DNA from: an uncultured Clostridium sp.
GTDB taxonomy: Bacteria > Bacillota_A > Clostridia > TANB77 > CAG-508
Length of the DNA: 38,022 nucleotides
Direction: 5' to 3'
Assembly (NCBI GenBank): GCA_946491915.1
Contig: CAMLYR010000004.1
Span: forward strand, 1 to 38,022
Positions 16,720 through 24,911 of this stretch are shown here, one piece after another (positions within the stretch are counted from its first letter, which is position 1; the number at the start of each line of letters is the position of its first letter). The notes below the pieces were generated by a model that had not been told where the DNA came from, searched no databases, and was given only the letters and a program-made list of their open reading frames with translations. The translations under genes were made by a program, and so were the position numbers.

Positions 16720-17160
16720 TTATGATTGTTCTTTATATATTTTTTGCAACAAAGCTTCTTCCAAAGTTTTAGAAAAGTTTATTTTCAAATCTTCTGCTTT
16801 TGTATTTATCCATTTAGGTATATTAACAGTTTTTTTCACTAATTCTTTTCCCCATTTTTCGGCAAATGAGTTTATATCTACAGATATATAAGTTTTAAAT
16901 TTAGATATATAGTCCCAATTTTCAATATCTAATCTTTTTTCTAATTCTTCGAATGATACATCTTCTATTTTACTTTCAATTGGTATTTTGTTTCCTTCTT
17001 CCATTTCATCTAATACGATTCCAGCTATCAAATCTTCCGCCATTTCCATTGCTTCTTGTAACGTACTACCACAAGTAGAAGCATCGTTTAAATCTGGAAC
17101 AAAGACTGAATATCCATTTTCTTTTTCTTCATAAAATAAAACTGGATAAATTACTTTCAT
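16720..17160 (-). CDS. hicB: HicB-family antitoxin
   Basis: HicB neutralises the HicA mRNA interferase and represses the operon. The 146-residue protein begins with the HicB fold YPVLFYEEKENGYSVFVPDL, followed by ASTCGSTLQEAMEMAEDLIAG at about 27-47, the most conserved part of the family. The C-terminal stretch NIPKWINTKAEDLKINFS followed by a helix resembles the DNA-binding module of this HicB group. The gene lies directly downstream of hicA on the same strand, toxin first, with AGGAGGTATTTAGTT before the ATG. The partner toxin gene has a frameshift (see 17196-17379), so this antitoxin may be a survivor of a decayed module, or may still act as a repressor. Confidence 0.9.
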   Translation of the reverse strand: MKVIYPVLFYEEKENGYSVFVPDLNDASTCGSTLQEAMEMAEDLIAGIVLDEMEEGNKIPIESKIEDVSFEELEKRLDIENWDYISKFKTYISVDINSFAEKWGKELVKKTVNIPKWINTKAEDLKINFSKTLEEALLQKIYKEQS

Positions 17161-17195
17161 AACTAAATACCTCCTATAATTTTACAAGCAAGGGT

Positions 17196-17379
17196 TTATT
17201 TCAACCCTGCTTGTTTTAAAATACTGTTAAGAGTTCCTTTCGGAATATCCCCTTTATGTCTTGGTACTGGTATACTTCCGTTTCTTTTCATTATGCTTAT
17301 ATATGTAATGTGAACCGTTAGTATGATGATGGTACCAACCATTGGAGATTAACAATTTCTCTAACTCTCGAAATGTCAT
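17196..17379 (-). pseudogene. hicA: HicA-family toxin gene with a one-base frameshift
   Basis: HicA is a small double-stranded-RNA-binding-fold mRNA interferase. Translation from the ATG at 17379 (after GGAGGAAAA) gives MTFRELEKLLISNGWYHHHT, followed by NGSHYIYKHNEKK, a good HicA start including the GSH catalytic histidine. The frame then ends early at 17254. In the next frame the rest of HicA is intact: NGSIPVPRHKGDIPKG followed by TLNSILKQAGLK and a stop at 17196. The total span of 184 bases is exactly one base too long for about 60 codons. Removing one A in the run near 17280 restores the protein. It is either a true inactivating insertion or a sequencing error in an A-rich run. Confidence 0.85.
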
Positions 17380-17401
17380 GACATTTTCCTCCTAACAAAT
17401 G

Positions 17402-17432
17402 TATTATACTACGTATAATACGTATATGTCAA
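17402..17432 (-). promoter_or_regulatory. hicAB promoter and palindromic operator
   Basis: On the minus strand TTGACA (17432-17427) and TATAAT (17408-17403) are 18 bp apart. The palindrome TATTATAC-TAC-GTATAATA (17402-17420) covers the -10 box. This is the position expected for autorepression by HicB or HicAB. Confidence 0.75.
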
Positions 17433-17578
17433 GTGCTTTTTCAAAAAAAGTTAAAAAAATTATAAAATTCTCGAAAATACCTAAAAATTAAGGAATGTAA
17501 GTATATTGCTTAAAAATAAAAATTCTTTAAAATCCATCCTCATAAGTCGAATTTTGCTTGATATTTCAAAGAAAAATA

Positions 17579-17607
17579 TTGATTTTTAAATAATAATATA
17601 TTATAAT
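17579..17607 (+). promoter_or_regulatory. promoter of tRNA-Arg
   Basis: TTGATT (17579-17584) and a perfect TATAAT (17602-17607) are 17 bp apart. The -10 box ends 13 bp before the mature tRNA 5' end. Confidence 0.75.
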
Positions 17608-17620
17608 ATTTCTTGTATAT

Positions 17621-17696
<76 letters not shown>

Positions 17697-17765
17697 ATTG
17701 GCCGTATGTGCCAATGTTAGTAGAAACTTAAAAACAATAATTTGTTAAGTAGGAGGAATGAACAA

Positions 17766-18269
17766 GTGAAAAGGAAACGGAGAAAAAGAGAATTAACAGT
17801 AAAACAGGTGAGAACAATAGCATTCATCATTAGCATTGGTATTTTTCTTGGTGCTATAATTATGGATATTTCCAATGTAAAGTTCAATAATATAGAAATT
17901 ACAGAATTTTTTATTATTGAAAGATTAGGGTTTTATATATTACTTCTGATGTTCTCAGTAGTGATTTATGACTTGATATTAATACGAGGGAAAGTTCTTA
18001 GAAAAGAAGACGACAAGATAAGAGCAAACATTATGGAAATGCTGTCCAAAACAGACTTTAAAGAAGTGCAGTTTCAGTTGATAGCAACTGATAGTGCAAC
18101 CATGATGCTTCTGGACATATTGGAAAAAGAACAAGTTAAATTTTATGCTAAACTTGCTAAAGATAATGATGAAATCATTATTCAATGCATAGATAAGCAT
18201 AATGACATGGTGCATCTAAGCAAAATAACAAATTTCTCATATTTCGAAAAATTTTTCAAAGTTTCATAA
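17766..18269 (+). CDS. small two-helix membrane protein; function unknown
   Basis: The 167-residue product starts with a highly basic tail (KRKRRKREL), then has two hydrophobic segments at about 17-35 and 51-71, followed by a cytoplasmic-looking C-terminal domain of about 95 residues with alternating helices and strands (FKEVQFQLIATDSATMML, then DEIIIQCIDKHNDMVHL). No known family is recognised. The GTG at 17766 is chosen because AGGAGG lies nine bases upstream; an earlier in-frame TTG at 17742 precedes that ribosome site. It follows the tRNA without an obvious terminator and could be read from the tRNA promoter. A strong hairpin terminator follows it. Confidence 0.78.
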   Translation: MKRKRRKRELTVKQVRTIAFIISIGIFLGAIIMDISNVKFNNIEITEFFIIERLGFYILLLMFSVVIYDLILIRGKVLRKEDDKIRANIMEMLSKTDFKEVQFQLIATDSATMMLLDILEKEQVKFYAKLAKDNDEIIIQCIDKHNDMVHLSKITNFSYFEKFFKVS

Positions 18270-18276
18270 GAAAGAT

Positions 18277-18323
18277 AAAATGCGAGATGATGTTATATAA
18301 AAACATGGTCTCGCGTTTTCATT
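18277..18323 (+). terminator. rho-independent terminator
   Basis: AAAATGCGAGA (18277-18287) pairs with TCTCGCGTTTT (18309-18319), with further pairing inside (TGATGTT with AAACATGG, imperfect). A short T-rich end follows. It ends the gene at 17766. Confidence 0.8.
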
Positions 18324-18477
18324 ATATAAATAAGTTACTAAAAGAGAGATGTCCAATCATCAATACTCTCTGGACAAAAGAAAGTTTTTATAATAAAATA
18401 CAAATAAGCAAAGTAAGAAAAACTAAAATAATAGTAAATGTTTTATGACTATAAACATTACAAAAAATGGAGGAAAC

Positions 18478-18954
18478 ATGGAAGAAAAATTTATGCAAGA
18501 AGCGCTAAAAGAAGCAAAAAAGGCATATGATAAATTAGAAGTTCCCGTAGGATGTGTGATTGTAAAAGATGGAAAAATTATCGCAAGAGGACACAATGTA
18601 AAAGAAACGAAAAAGGATACCACAAAACATGCAGAAATGATTGCCATACAAAAAGCAAGTAAAAAATTGGATTCTTGGAGATTATTAGATTGTGAAATGT
18701 ATGTAACATTAGAGCCATGTAGTATGTGTGCAGGGGCAATTATTAATGCAAGAATCAAAAAGCTATACATAGGTACATTAGATGAAAAAACAGGTGCAGC
18801 AGGTTCTGTTTTAAACTTATTTGAAGATTATCCATTTAATCACAAAGTAGAAGTGGAAACAGGAATATTGAAAACAGAATGTGAAGGGATTATAAAAAAT
18901 TTTTTTAAGGAATTGAGAAAGTTAAAAAATAGAAATACAAAATATGAATGTTAA
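18478..18954 (+). CDS. tadA: tRNA-specific adenosine deaminase TadA
   Basis: TadA deaminates adenosine 34 of tRNA-Arg(ACG) to inosine so that it can read CGU, CGC and CGA. The 158-residue protein has the zinc-site histidine and catalytic glutamate in HAE (51-53) and the second motif PCSMC (80-84), with the QKASKKLDSWRLLDC spacing typical of TadA rather than cytidine deaminases. The ATG at 18478 follows GGAGG; an upstream in-frame ATG at 18445 precedes the ribosome site and is rejected. The order tadA - SRP RNA - dnaX - ybaB - recR is the classical Firmicutes arrangement, which strengthens the call. Confidence 0.95.
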   Translation: MEEKFMQEALKEAKKAYDKLEVPVGCVIVKDGKIIARGHNVKETKKDTTKHAEMIAIQKASKKLDSWRLLDCEMYVTLEPCSMCAGAIINARIKKLYIGTLDEKTGAAGSVLNLFEDYPFNHKVEVETGILKTECEGIIKNFFKELRKLKNRNTKYEC

Positions 18955-18992
18955 ATTACAGTCCAGTTAGTACTTAAAGGAAACCAAGAGAT

Positions 18993-19021
18993 TTGACGAA
19001 ATATAAAAAATGCTGTATAAT
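18993..19021 (+). promoter_or_regulatory. promoter of the gene at 19048
   Basis: TTGACG (18993-18998) and TATAAT (19016-19021) are 17 bp apart. AGGAGG and the ATG follow within 27 bp. Confidence 0.75.
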
Positions 19022-19047
19022 ATATCAATATTTATCAGGAGGAAGAT

Positions 19048-19800
19048 ATGATTGATAAATTAAAAGATTTAACCAAAACAAAAAGCTTTCATATATGTAT
19101 GATAATCGTTATCATAGTTGTTATTTTATTTATAGTAGGTATGTTAGTTTTAAGATATAGTGTAGAAGGAGAAACCAATATGCCATTCAATTTGAGTAAA
19201 ATTACAATTATTAGTACACAAGAAGGTGTAGATGATGGGCAGACAAATACTAGATGGTCATTTGATGTACATCAATCGAATGATATTTATGTATATATTG
19301 ACAAAAATGATGCATATGATAAAACAGAAATAATAAAATCTGTTCGTGTAGATAACTTTCAAACAGAAGCTAAGAATGCAGATAATATTAAATTATACAA
19401 ACCAGATGCAACAGAAGAAAATCTTATATTTCAATTCAATGATGAAGATATCATACAAAGTTTAGAATATACAGGAGATGTAGAATCAGACTTAAAAAAT
19501 TTAAAAATATCTAACCAAGGTGGTATTATTGCCTTTAGATGTTCAAACAACAATGTAGCAAAATATCAATCTGATGAAGAAGAAATCAACCATAGTGAAT
19601 TATTAAAAAAGGCTGGTGTTACAGAGGAAGATTTAAAAGTAAATCTAACATTTCAATTAACCATTACATTAGAAAGTGGAAAAGAATATCAAGCAGAAAT
19701 AAAAACAGAATTACCAATAGGAAATGTAATAGAAGAAGGAAATACTTCTACAGAAATCACAGACTTAAAAGATGTTGTTTTTAAAAGAACACATAACTAA
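19048..19800 (+). CDS. N-terminally anchored extracytoplasmic protein; function unknown
   Basis: The 250-residue product begins with a short basic segment and one strong membrane helix at about 17-38. The rest, about 210 residues, is hydrophilic, acidic and rich in beta-prone segments, so it is probably outside the membrane. There is no cysteine lipobox. No known domain is recognised. Stretches such as TRWSFDVHQSNDIYVYIDKN and LTFQLTITLESGKEYQAEI suggest an immunoglobulin-like or other beta-sandwich fold. It has its own consensus promoter and AGGAGG site, and sits between tadA and the SRP RNA, where Bacillus has no equivalent. It appears intact. Confidence 0.78.
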   Translation: MIDKLKDLTKTKSFHICMIIVIIVVILFIVGMLVLRYSVEGETNMPFNLSKITIISTQEGVDDGQTNTRWSFDVHQSNDIYVYIDKNDAYDKTEIIKSVRVDNFQTEAKNADNIKLYKPDATEENLIFQFNDEDIIQSLEYTGDVESDLKNLKISNQGGIIAFRCSNNNVAKYQSDEEEINHSELLKKAGVTEEDLKVNLTFQLTITLESGKEYQAEIKTELPIGNVIEEGNTSTEITDLKDVVFKRTHN

Positions 19801-19818
19801 ATTATTCTAAAATAACAC

Positions 19819-19847
19819 TTGATTAAATAGAAAAATCAGTATATAAT
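19819..19847 (+). promoter_or_regulatory. promoter of the SRP RNA
   Basis: TTGATT (19819-19824) and TATAAT (19842-19847) are 17 bp apart. The expected transcript start falls near 19854, just before the first paired bases of the RNA. Confidence 0.8.
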
Positions 19848-19857
19848 ACAAATGGTG

Positions 19858-19982
19858 TATTATTTAATCTTTGTATGGAGAGTATCCAATAAAGACCTAT
19901 GAATCTTGTCAGGTCCGGGAGGAAGCAGCAATAAGTAGTTTATCTTTATGTGGTATACTTTCCATAGAGAGATTAAATAATA
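19858..19982 (+). ncRNA. ffs: signal recognition particle RNA, small bacterial type
   Basis: The universally conserved SRP core is present: GTCAGGTCCGGGAGGAAGC near 19908-19926, with the GGTCAG and AGCA internal-loop motifs and the GGGAGGA tip. The flanks pair over a long distance: TTATTTAATCT on the left with AGATTAAATAATA on the right, and TATGGAGAGTATCC with GGTATACTTTCCATA. This closes a single hairpin of about 125 bases without an obvious Alu domain. A T6 tract follows at about 19989. The RNA binds Ffh for membrane-protein targeting. Its place upstream of dnaX matches other Firmicutes. The exact ends are estimates. Confidence 0.93.
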
Positions 19983-20069
19983 GGACCATTTTTTATATTA
20001 TAGGAAAGTGCATTTCCTATGATACAAAAAACAACATTGTTAAGTGGGAAAAGTATAAAGGATGTGATA

Positions 20070-21713
20070 ATGATGGGGTACACAGCTCTTTATAGAAAAT
20101 TTAGACCATTGAATTTTTCAGAAATGGTGGGGCAAGATCATATAACAAGAACATTAAAAAATCAAATTATGGCAAATAGAGTAGGACATGCTTATTTATT
20201 TAATGGTGGAAGAGGAACTGGAAAGACATCAGCTGCTAAAATATTGGCAAGGGCAATCAATTGCTTAAATCCGAAAGATGGAGAACCATGTAATGAATGT
20301 GAAATTTGTAAAGGGGCCATCTCAGGTTCTTTAACAGATATTGTGGAAATGGATGCAGCATCTAATAATAGTGTGGAAGATATTAGAAGTATTAGAGAAG
20401 AAGTCAACTTTTTGCCAACAAAAGCAAAATATAGAGTATATATCATTGATGAGGTACATATGCTATCAACAGGGGCATTTAATGCTTTATTAAAAACATT
20501 AGAAGAGCCACCAGAACATGTAAAATTTATATTGGCGACAACAGAACCACAAAAATTACCAGCAACCATTTTATCTAGATGCCAAAGATTTGATTTTAAG
20601 AAAATATCTAATGAAGATATTATTAAAAGACTAGAAATTGTTTGCAAAGAAAGTGATATAGAAATAACAAAAGAAGCGATGCAGATTATTGCTACATTAT
20701 CAGAGGGAGCATTGAGAGATGCATTATCTATTTTGGAAAGATGTATCCAAGATGGTGAAAATCAAATCGATGAAGATAAAATAAAAGATTTAGTAGGAAT
20801 CCCTAAGATGGTATTTGTTCATGATATTGTAGAAGCGATTATACAATATGATGTAGATAAAGCACTTGTAACTGTTAATAAAGTTTTAGAAGATGGAAAA
20901 GACATTTCAAACCTATTATGGGAAATCATAAAATATGTAAAAGATATTTTGTTATATAAAGCAACTAACCATGTAGAATTATATAATGAAGAGGAAAAAC
21001 AAAAATTAAAGGAAATTTCAGAAAAGGTTGAGAAGGAAAGGTTAATCAATCTTGTATATGCATTTTCTGAGTTAGAAAATGAAATGAAATTTTCTACACA
21101 AAAAAGTATTATTTTCCAAGCAGGAATTATAAAATTTTGTAGCAAATTAACAGTTAATCATAATAGTCATAATAATGATGCTGATTTAGAACAAAGAGTA
21201 GAAAAAATAGAAAACTACTTAAGGAGTCATACAGGAAATACCAATAGTTATAGACAACAATCAGCTGGTACAGAAGTAAAAATGGCATATAATATATCTA
21301 CAGGAGCAACACAGACTGCACCAAAAAATGAAAAGAAGCCAAGTAGTAGTCCAAAGAAAATGGAAACATCAACATATTCTAGTAAAGTAGAAGAATATTG
21401 GCCACAAATTGTAAGAGATTTAAAGCAAAATGGAAAAATTGTGCTATATACCAATCTAATGAATACAAGAGCAAGAGAAATTAATGATATGACCGTAGGA
21501 ATCGAGTTCCCTAATGGTTTGACATCATTTGGAAAAACGGTTTTAGAAAAACAAGAAAATATAAAAGAACTTACCCATTTGGTTTCTATGGCTTCAGGAA
21601 AGCCAATGAATATAAAATATATTACAAATGTCGGAAATGTAGGAGAGAAAAAAGAACCTAATATAAAAAGTATTGCAAATGACTCAGATATACCATTTCA
21701 TGTTATTGAATAA
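20070..21713 (+). CDS. dnaX: DNA polymerase III subunits gamma/tau DnaX
   Basis: DnaX is the clamp-loader ATPase that ties the replicative polymerase to the sliding-clamp loader. The product begins GYTALYRKFRPLNFSEMVGQ, as in nearly all DnaX. It has Walker A GGRGTGKTS near 46-54, a four-cysteine zinc site (C65, C74, C77, C80), the Walker B-type DEVH at 127-130 and a later LSRCQRF sensor region. Length from the chosen ATG is about 547 residues, consistent with a full tau form. The start at 20070 (or the adjacent ATG at 20073) is preceded by AAAGGAT; an earlier frame opening at 20019 is not used. No convincing in-frame slippery heptamer for a separate gamma form was seen. The downstream genes are ybaB and recR. 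Confidence 0.96.
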   Translation: MMGYTALYRKFRPLNFSEMVGQDHITRTLKNQIMANRVGHAYLFNGGRGTGKTSAAKILARAINCLNPKDGEPCNECEICKGAISGSLTDIVEMDAASNNSVEDIRSIREEVNFLPTKAKYRVYIIDEVHMLSTGAFNALLKTLEEPPEHVKFILATTEPQKLPATILSRCQRFDFKKISNEDIIKRLEIVCKESDIEITKEAMQIIATLSEGALRDALSILERCIQDGENQIDEDKIKDLVGIPKMVFVHDIVEAIIQYDVDKALVTVNKVLEDGKDISNLLWEIIKYVKDILLYKATNHVELYNEEEKQKLKEISEKVEKERLINLVYAFSELENEMKFSTQKSIIFQAGIIKFCSKLTVNHNSHNNDADLEQRVEKIENYLRSHTGNTNSYRQQSAGTEVKMAYNISTGATQTAPKNEKKPSSSPKKMETSTYSSKVEEYWPQIVRDLKQNGKIVLYTNLMNTRAREINDMTVGIEFPNGLTSFGKTVLEKQENIKELTHLVSMASGKPMNIKYITNVGNVGEKKEPNIKSIANDSDIPFHVIE

Positions 21714-21750
21714 AACATTTACTTTGTTTCATTTGCATGAGTTGTTATTC

Positions 21751-21906
21751 TTCCATCTTATATATATTTTTATTATTTTTTACACCTTGTGTGTCGCAAC
21801 CTACTAAATAAAAAGATAATCGTAGGTTGCTCCAATCGCACTCACTAATGTTCGTTTGGTCGCTTACGCGGTGTTTCAAAATAATAAAAATATATGTAAG
21901 ATGGAA
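21751..21906. repeat. 156-bp palindromic intergenic element
   Basis: The outer arms start TTCCATCTTA on the left (21751-21786) and end TAAGATGGAA on the right (21870-21906), and match over about 36 bases with few differences. A second inner stem, GCAACCTAC (21796-21804) with GTAGGTTGC (21822-21830), is perfect. The GC-richer centre contains CTCCAATCGCACTC, which resembles CTCCAATCACATTC in the 28163-28412 element. It fills the gap between dnaX and ybaB. There is no coding capacity. Confidence 0.75.
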
Positions 21907-21967
21907 CGGTAATATAGAAATTAAATAAAATATAAAGCTATATTAAAAAAGAAAGGAATGTGAAATT

Positions 21968-22312
21968 ATGTCAAAAAGAGGTGGATTCCCAGGAGGAATG
22001 GGAGGATTCGGTGGAATGAATATGAATAACTTAATGAAACAAGCAAAAAAAATGCAAGAGGATATGGAAAAATCACAAGCAGAGTTAGCAAGTAAGGAGT
22101 TTGAAGCAACAGCAGGTGGTGGAGCAATATCTGTAAAAGTATCGGGAGAAAAAGTGATTAAAGAAATTAAAATACAAAAAGATGTTGTAGATCCTGATGA
22201 TGTAGAAATGTTAGAAGACTTAATCTTAACATGTGTAAATGAGGCTCTAAGACAAGTAGATAGTGCACAAGCTAATCAATTAGGAAAATTCAATATACCA
22301 GGATTTATGTAG
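21968..22312 (+). CDS. ybaB: YbaB/EbfC nucleoid-associated protein
   Basis: YbaB/EbfC proteins are small dimeric DNA-binding proteins that coat the nucleoid; they are usually encoded between dnaX and recR. The 114-residue product has a glycine/methionine-rich N terminus ([17 protein letters not shown]), the helix [19 protein letters not shown], then the family strand motif [15 protein letters not shown] and the end [10 protein letters not shown]. The glycine-rich extension is common in clostridial members. The ATG follows GAAAGGAATG. It is separated from recR by only eight bases, so the two are co-transcribed. Confidence 0.94.
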   Translation: MSKRGGFPGGMGGFGGMNMNNLMKQAKKMQEDMEKSQAELASKEFEATAGGGAISVKVSGEKVIKEIKIQKDVVDPDDVEMLEDLILTCVNEALRQVDSAQANQLGKFNIPGFM

Positions 22313-22320
22313 GAGGAACA

Positions 22321-22920
22321 ATGTCATTATATTCACCATCAATAGAAAAATTAATAGAAAGTTTTGAAAAATTGCCAAGTATAGGACATAAAACAGCAGC
22401 AAGGCTTGCTTTTTATATCTTGAATAGCTCAGAAGAAGAAACAAAAGAATTTGTCAATTCTATTCTAGAAGCAAAAAAGAATTTAAAATATTGTAGTATA
22501 TGTTATAACATTTCTGATACAGACCCTTGTCCAATTTGTAGTAATCCGAAGAGAGATACATCTTCTATCTGTGTTGTAGAAGATGTAAGAGATGTCATTG
22601 CTATGGAAAAAACACATGAATTCAAAGGCGTATATCATGTTTTACATGGTTCAATTTCTCCAATGAATGGAGTGGGACCAGATGATATCAAAATAAAAGA
22701 ATTATTAGCTAGGTTAATGGATGGAACCGTAAAAGAAGTCATACTTGCTACTAATCCAAGAGTGGAAGGGGAAGCAACAGCAATGTATTTGTCTAAATTA
22801 ATTAAACCTTTAGGAATCAAAGTGACAAGAATTGCACATGGTATACCAGTCGGTGGAGATTTAGAATATACAGATGAAATCACATTGACAAAGGCTTTAG
22901 AGGGTAGAAGAGAATTATAA
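22321..22920 (+). CDS. recR: recombination protein RecR
   Basis: RecR acts with RecO (and RecF) to load RecA at single-strand gaps. The 199-residue protein has the standard length. It shows the helix-hairpin-helix start [14 protein letters not shown] at about 18-31, a four-cysteine zinc finger (C58, C61, C70, C73), and the Toprim domain beginning [14 protein letters not shown], followed by [15 protein letters not shown] and the end [29 protein letters not shown] precedes the ATG. It lies directly after ybaB and is the last gene of the dnaX cluster. Confidence 0.97.
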   Translation: MSLYSPSIEKLIESFEKLPSIGHKTAARLAFYILNSSEEETKEFVNSILEAKKNLKYCSICYNISDTDPCPICSNPKRDTSSICVVEDVRDVIAMEKTHEFKGVYHVLHGSISPMNGVGPDDIKIKELLARLMDGTVKEVILATNPRVEGEATAMYLSKLIKPLGIKVTRIAHGIPVGGDLEYTDEITLTKALEGRREL

Positions 22921-22974
22921 AAATTACTCAAAAGGATATGTTATTTTAGCAAGTTTAGATGGAGAAATATGAAT

Positions 22975-22999
22975 ACCCCGGCTTATTTAATGCCGGGGT
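22975..22999. terminator. bidirectional terminator between recR and the glycosyltransferase gene
   Basis: The perfect GC-rich arms ACCCCGGC (22975-22982) and GCCGGGGT (22992-22999) enclose a 9-base loop, with AT-rich flanks on both sides. The two neighbouring genes converge on it. Confidence 0.8.
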
Positions 23000-23002
23000 A
23001 AT

Positions 23003-24133
23003 TCAATTTTTTAATAAAATATCACAAATATCTTTGGTAGAATGTAATTTTGCCAATTTTTTTGTATTTTCTTTCATGGTCTCTAAAGTTTCTGGATGTG
23101 AAAATAAATTTTCTAAAGCCTCTGTTACATTATCTTCTTTTTTAATCCATATAGCAATACCATTTTTTACTAAAAATTTTGCATTTTTTTCTTCTTGACC
23201 AGGGATTGGATTAATAATCACCATAGGTAAATGAGAAGCTAAACTTTCTGTTGTTGTTAATCCACCAGGTTTTGTAACTACTAAATCAGAAATACTCATA
23301 AATTCTGGTACTTGACTGGTATATTCAAAAACCAAAATAGAATTTTTTCTTTCATATTTAGAAACAACTTTTTCAAAGGCCAATTTCATTTTTTTATTTT
23401 TTCCACTAATTGCTATGATTTGCATATTTTTGCAGTAGTTAACAAAATCTTCAAAAATTTCAACTGTTCTTGTTTTTCCTAGTCCGAATTCGCCACCACC
23501 AAAAAATAGAATGGTTTTTTTGTCTGGTTTCAAATTTAATTCTTTAAAAATGTTTTCTTTATCAAAGGTTTCTAAGAATTTACTAGATAGGGGAATGCCT
23601 GTAGCAAATACTTTTGAATCTGGAATTCCTTTTCTTTTTAAATATTTTTTCATATTTTCATGTGCTACAAAATAGTAATCCGTATAATCAGAACCAACTA
23701 ACCATTGGTCATGTGGAGCAAAATCTGTCATGATAGTTGCAATTTTTGCAGAGATTTTACCTTTTCTTTTTAGATAACTACACATTTGACTTCCAAAAGG
23801 ATGTGTAGAAATAATTAAATCAGGTTGTTTTTCTCTTAATAATCTCAATAATTTAATGGCCATAATTTTATTAGATCTGCTAGTAATGTGGGCAAGTGGT
23901 CCCCTCTGGGAATCAGAGTATATTCTTCCCCAAGCCCAAGGCATTTTTTTAGCCATCTCATTATAGGCTTTTGTTGTCATTTTTTCTAGGGCTTTATTGA
24001 CATATTTCATACAGTCAATTAATTCTACATCTATGTTTTTATCTTTATAATCATTTTTTAAACATTCATGAATCGATTTTGCAGCATTCAAATGGCCACC
24101 ACCATAAGATGCATAAAAAATTAAAATTTTCAT
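23003..24133 (-). CDS. MGDG synthase/UgtP-like glycosyltransferase
   Basis: This is a GT-B fold, CAZy GT28-type enzyme of the family that includes plant MGDG synthase and Bacillus UgtP (processive diacylglycerol glucosyltransferase), with MurG as a relative. The 376-residue protein starts with the donor-independent N-domain ILIFYASYGGGHLNAAKSI, where the GGGH motif (about 11-14) marks the MGDG/UgtP group. The C-domain has ILFFGGGEFG and the donor-binding block VVTKPGGLTTTESLA. No membrane helix is seen, as expected for a peripheral membrane enzyme. It most likely builds glycolipid anchors from a UDP-sugar. Lipid and sugar specificity cannot be read from the sequence. AAAGGAG precedes the ATG. 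It stands alone, divergent from sleB. Confidence 0.88.
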   Translation of the reverse strand: MKILIFYASYGGGHLNAAKSIHECLKNDYKDKNIDVELIDCMKYVNKALEKMTTKAYNEMAKKMPWAWGRIYSDSQRGPLAHITSRSNKIMAIKLLRLLREKQPDLIISTHPFGSQMCSYLKRKGKISAKIATIMTDFAPHDQWLVGSDYTDYYFVAHENMKKYLKRKGIPDSKVFATGIPLSSKFLETFDKENIFKELNLKPDKKTILFFGGGEFGLGKTRTVEIFEDFVNYCKNMQIIAISGKNKKMKLAFEKVVSKYERKNSILVFEYTSQVPEFMSISDLVVTKPGGLTTTESLASHLPMVIINPIPGQEEKNAKFLVKNGIAIWIKKEDNVTEALENLFSHPETLETMKENTKKLAKLHSTKDICDILLKN

Positions 24134-24417
24134 GATAATCTCCTTTTAAAATAATAAAAATATATATTCATTTGAAGTCATATATAATATGTTTTTACAT
24201 ACAACCAGGTTGCGTTTATTCTATTTGTTGAAACGAAGTAACTTTTATCTAATGTTCAAATTATTTTGTAGTTCAATTTTAACATAAATACGATAAAATT
24301 TCAAAAAATGGAATAAATTTTTATAAAAAAGAGAAAATAATGATAGAAAATATATTTAACAATGAATCATAACTAAAAAATAGGTGGGAAAATATATTTG
24401 TATGATGAGGTGATTGT

Positions 24418-24894
24418 TTGAAAAATATTGTTAAAATTCTAACTATATTTATTATATTTGTAACAGCATTTATTATGTTTGTTACGTTTAGTAAAGACAT
24501 TTCAAAACAAAATGTCAGTTATGCAGCAAGTTCTCATACATCAGATGTACAGTTAATGGCAAGAGCAATCAACGGAGAGGCTAGGGGAGAACCATATGAA
24601 GGACAAGTCGCTGTTGGGGCAGTTATTTTAAATCGAGTAAAAGACTCTCGATTTCCAAATTCTATTTCAGGCGTGATTTATCAATCAGGAGCCTTCACAG
24701 CAGTAGCAGATGGACAAATCAATGCACCGATTGATGAAGATTCAACAGTGTATAAAGCTGCACAAGATGCTTTAAATGGTTGGGATCCGACAGGAGGTTG
24801 TGTATATTATTTTAATCCAGATACAGCAACTAATAGTTGGATATGGTCTAGACCACATGTTATAACCATTGGGAAACATAGATTTTGTAAATAA
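24418..24894 (+). CDS. sleB: SleB-type spore cortex-lytic enzyme, catalytic domain only
   Basis: SleB-family lytic transglycosylases break down spore cortex peptidoglycan at germination. The 158-residue product has a signal peptide (hydrophobic 5-24, with a plausible cleavage after SYA near 36) and then a Hydrolase_2 catalytic domain. The catalytic glutamate is E54 in NGEARGEPYEGQVAVGAVILNR. It ends with the family motif TIGKHRFCK. The N-terminal peptidoglycan-binding domain of Bacillus SleB is missing, so it is CwlJ-sized. The next gene, ypeB, is the usual SleB partner and supports the SleB call. The start is a TTG, five bases after GAGGTG. The sleB stop lies within 18 bases of the ypeB start. 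Confidence 0.9.
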   Translation: MKNIVKILTIFIIFVTAFIMFVTFSKDISKQNVSYAASSHTSDVQLMARAINGEARGEPYEGQVAVGAVILNRVKDSRFPNSISGVIYQSGAFTAVADGQINAPIDEDSTVYKAAQDALNGWDPTGGCVYYFNPDTATNSWIWSRPHVITIGKHRFCK

Positions 24895-24911
24895 TGGAAG
24901 GAAGGAAAAGA

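Noticed and set aside
17254..17379. A short intact 41-codon gene in place of hicA
   Set aside because: The frame stops in the middle of the HicA fold, and the rest of HicA continues in the next frame, so a frameshift is the simpler reading.
19871..20095. Open frame of 74 codons over the SRP RNA
   Set aside because: It lies inside the folded SRP RNA and runs into the dnaX start; the RNA explains the sequence fully.
21300..21420. Possible dnaX frameshift signal for a separate gamma subunit
   Set aside because: A-runs are present in the linker region, but no in-frame X-XXY-YYZ heptamer with a following hairpin and early stop was found.
24134..24417. Gap between the glycosyltransferase and sleB genes as a possible further palindrome or riboswitch
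   Set aside because: Only short weak inverted repeats are visible; no known riboswitch core and no convincing sporulation promoter could be placed.
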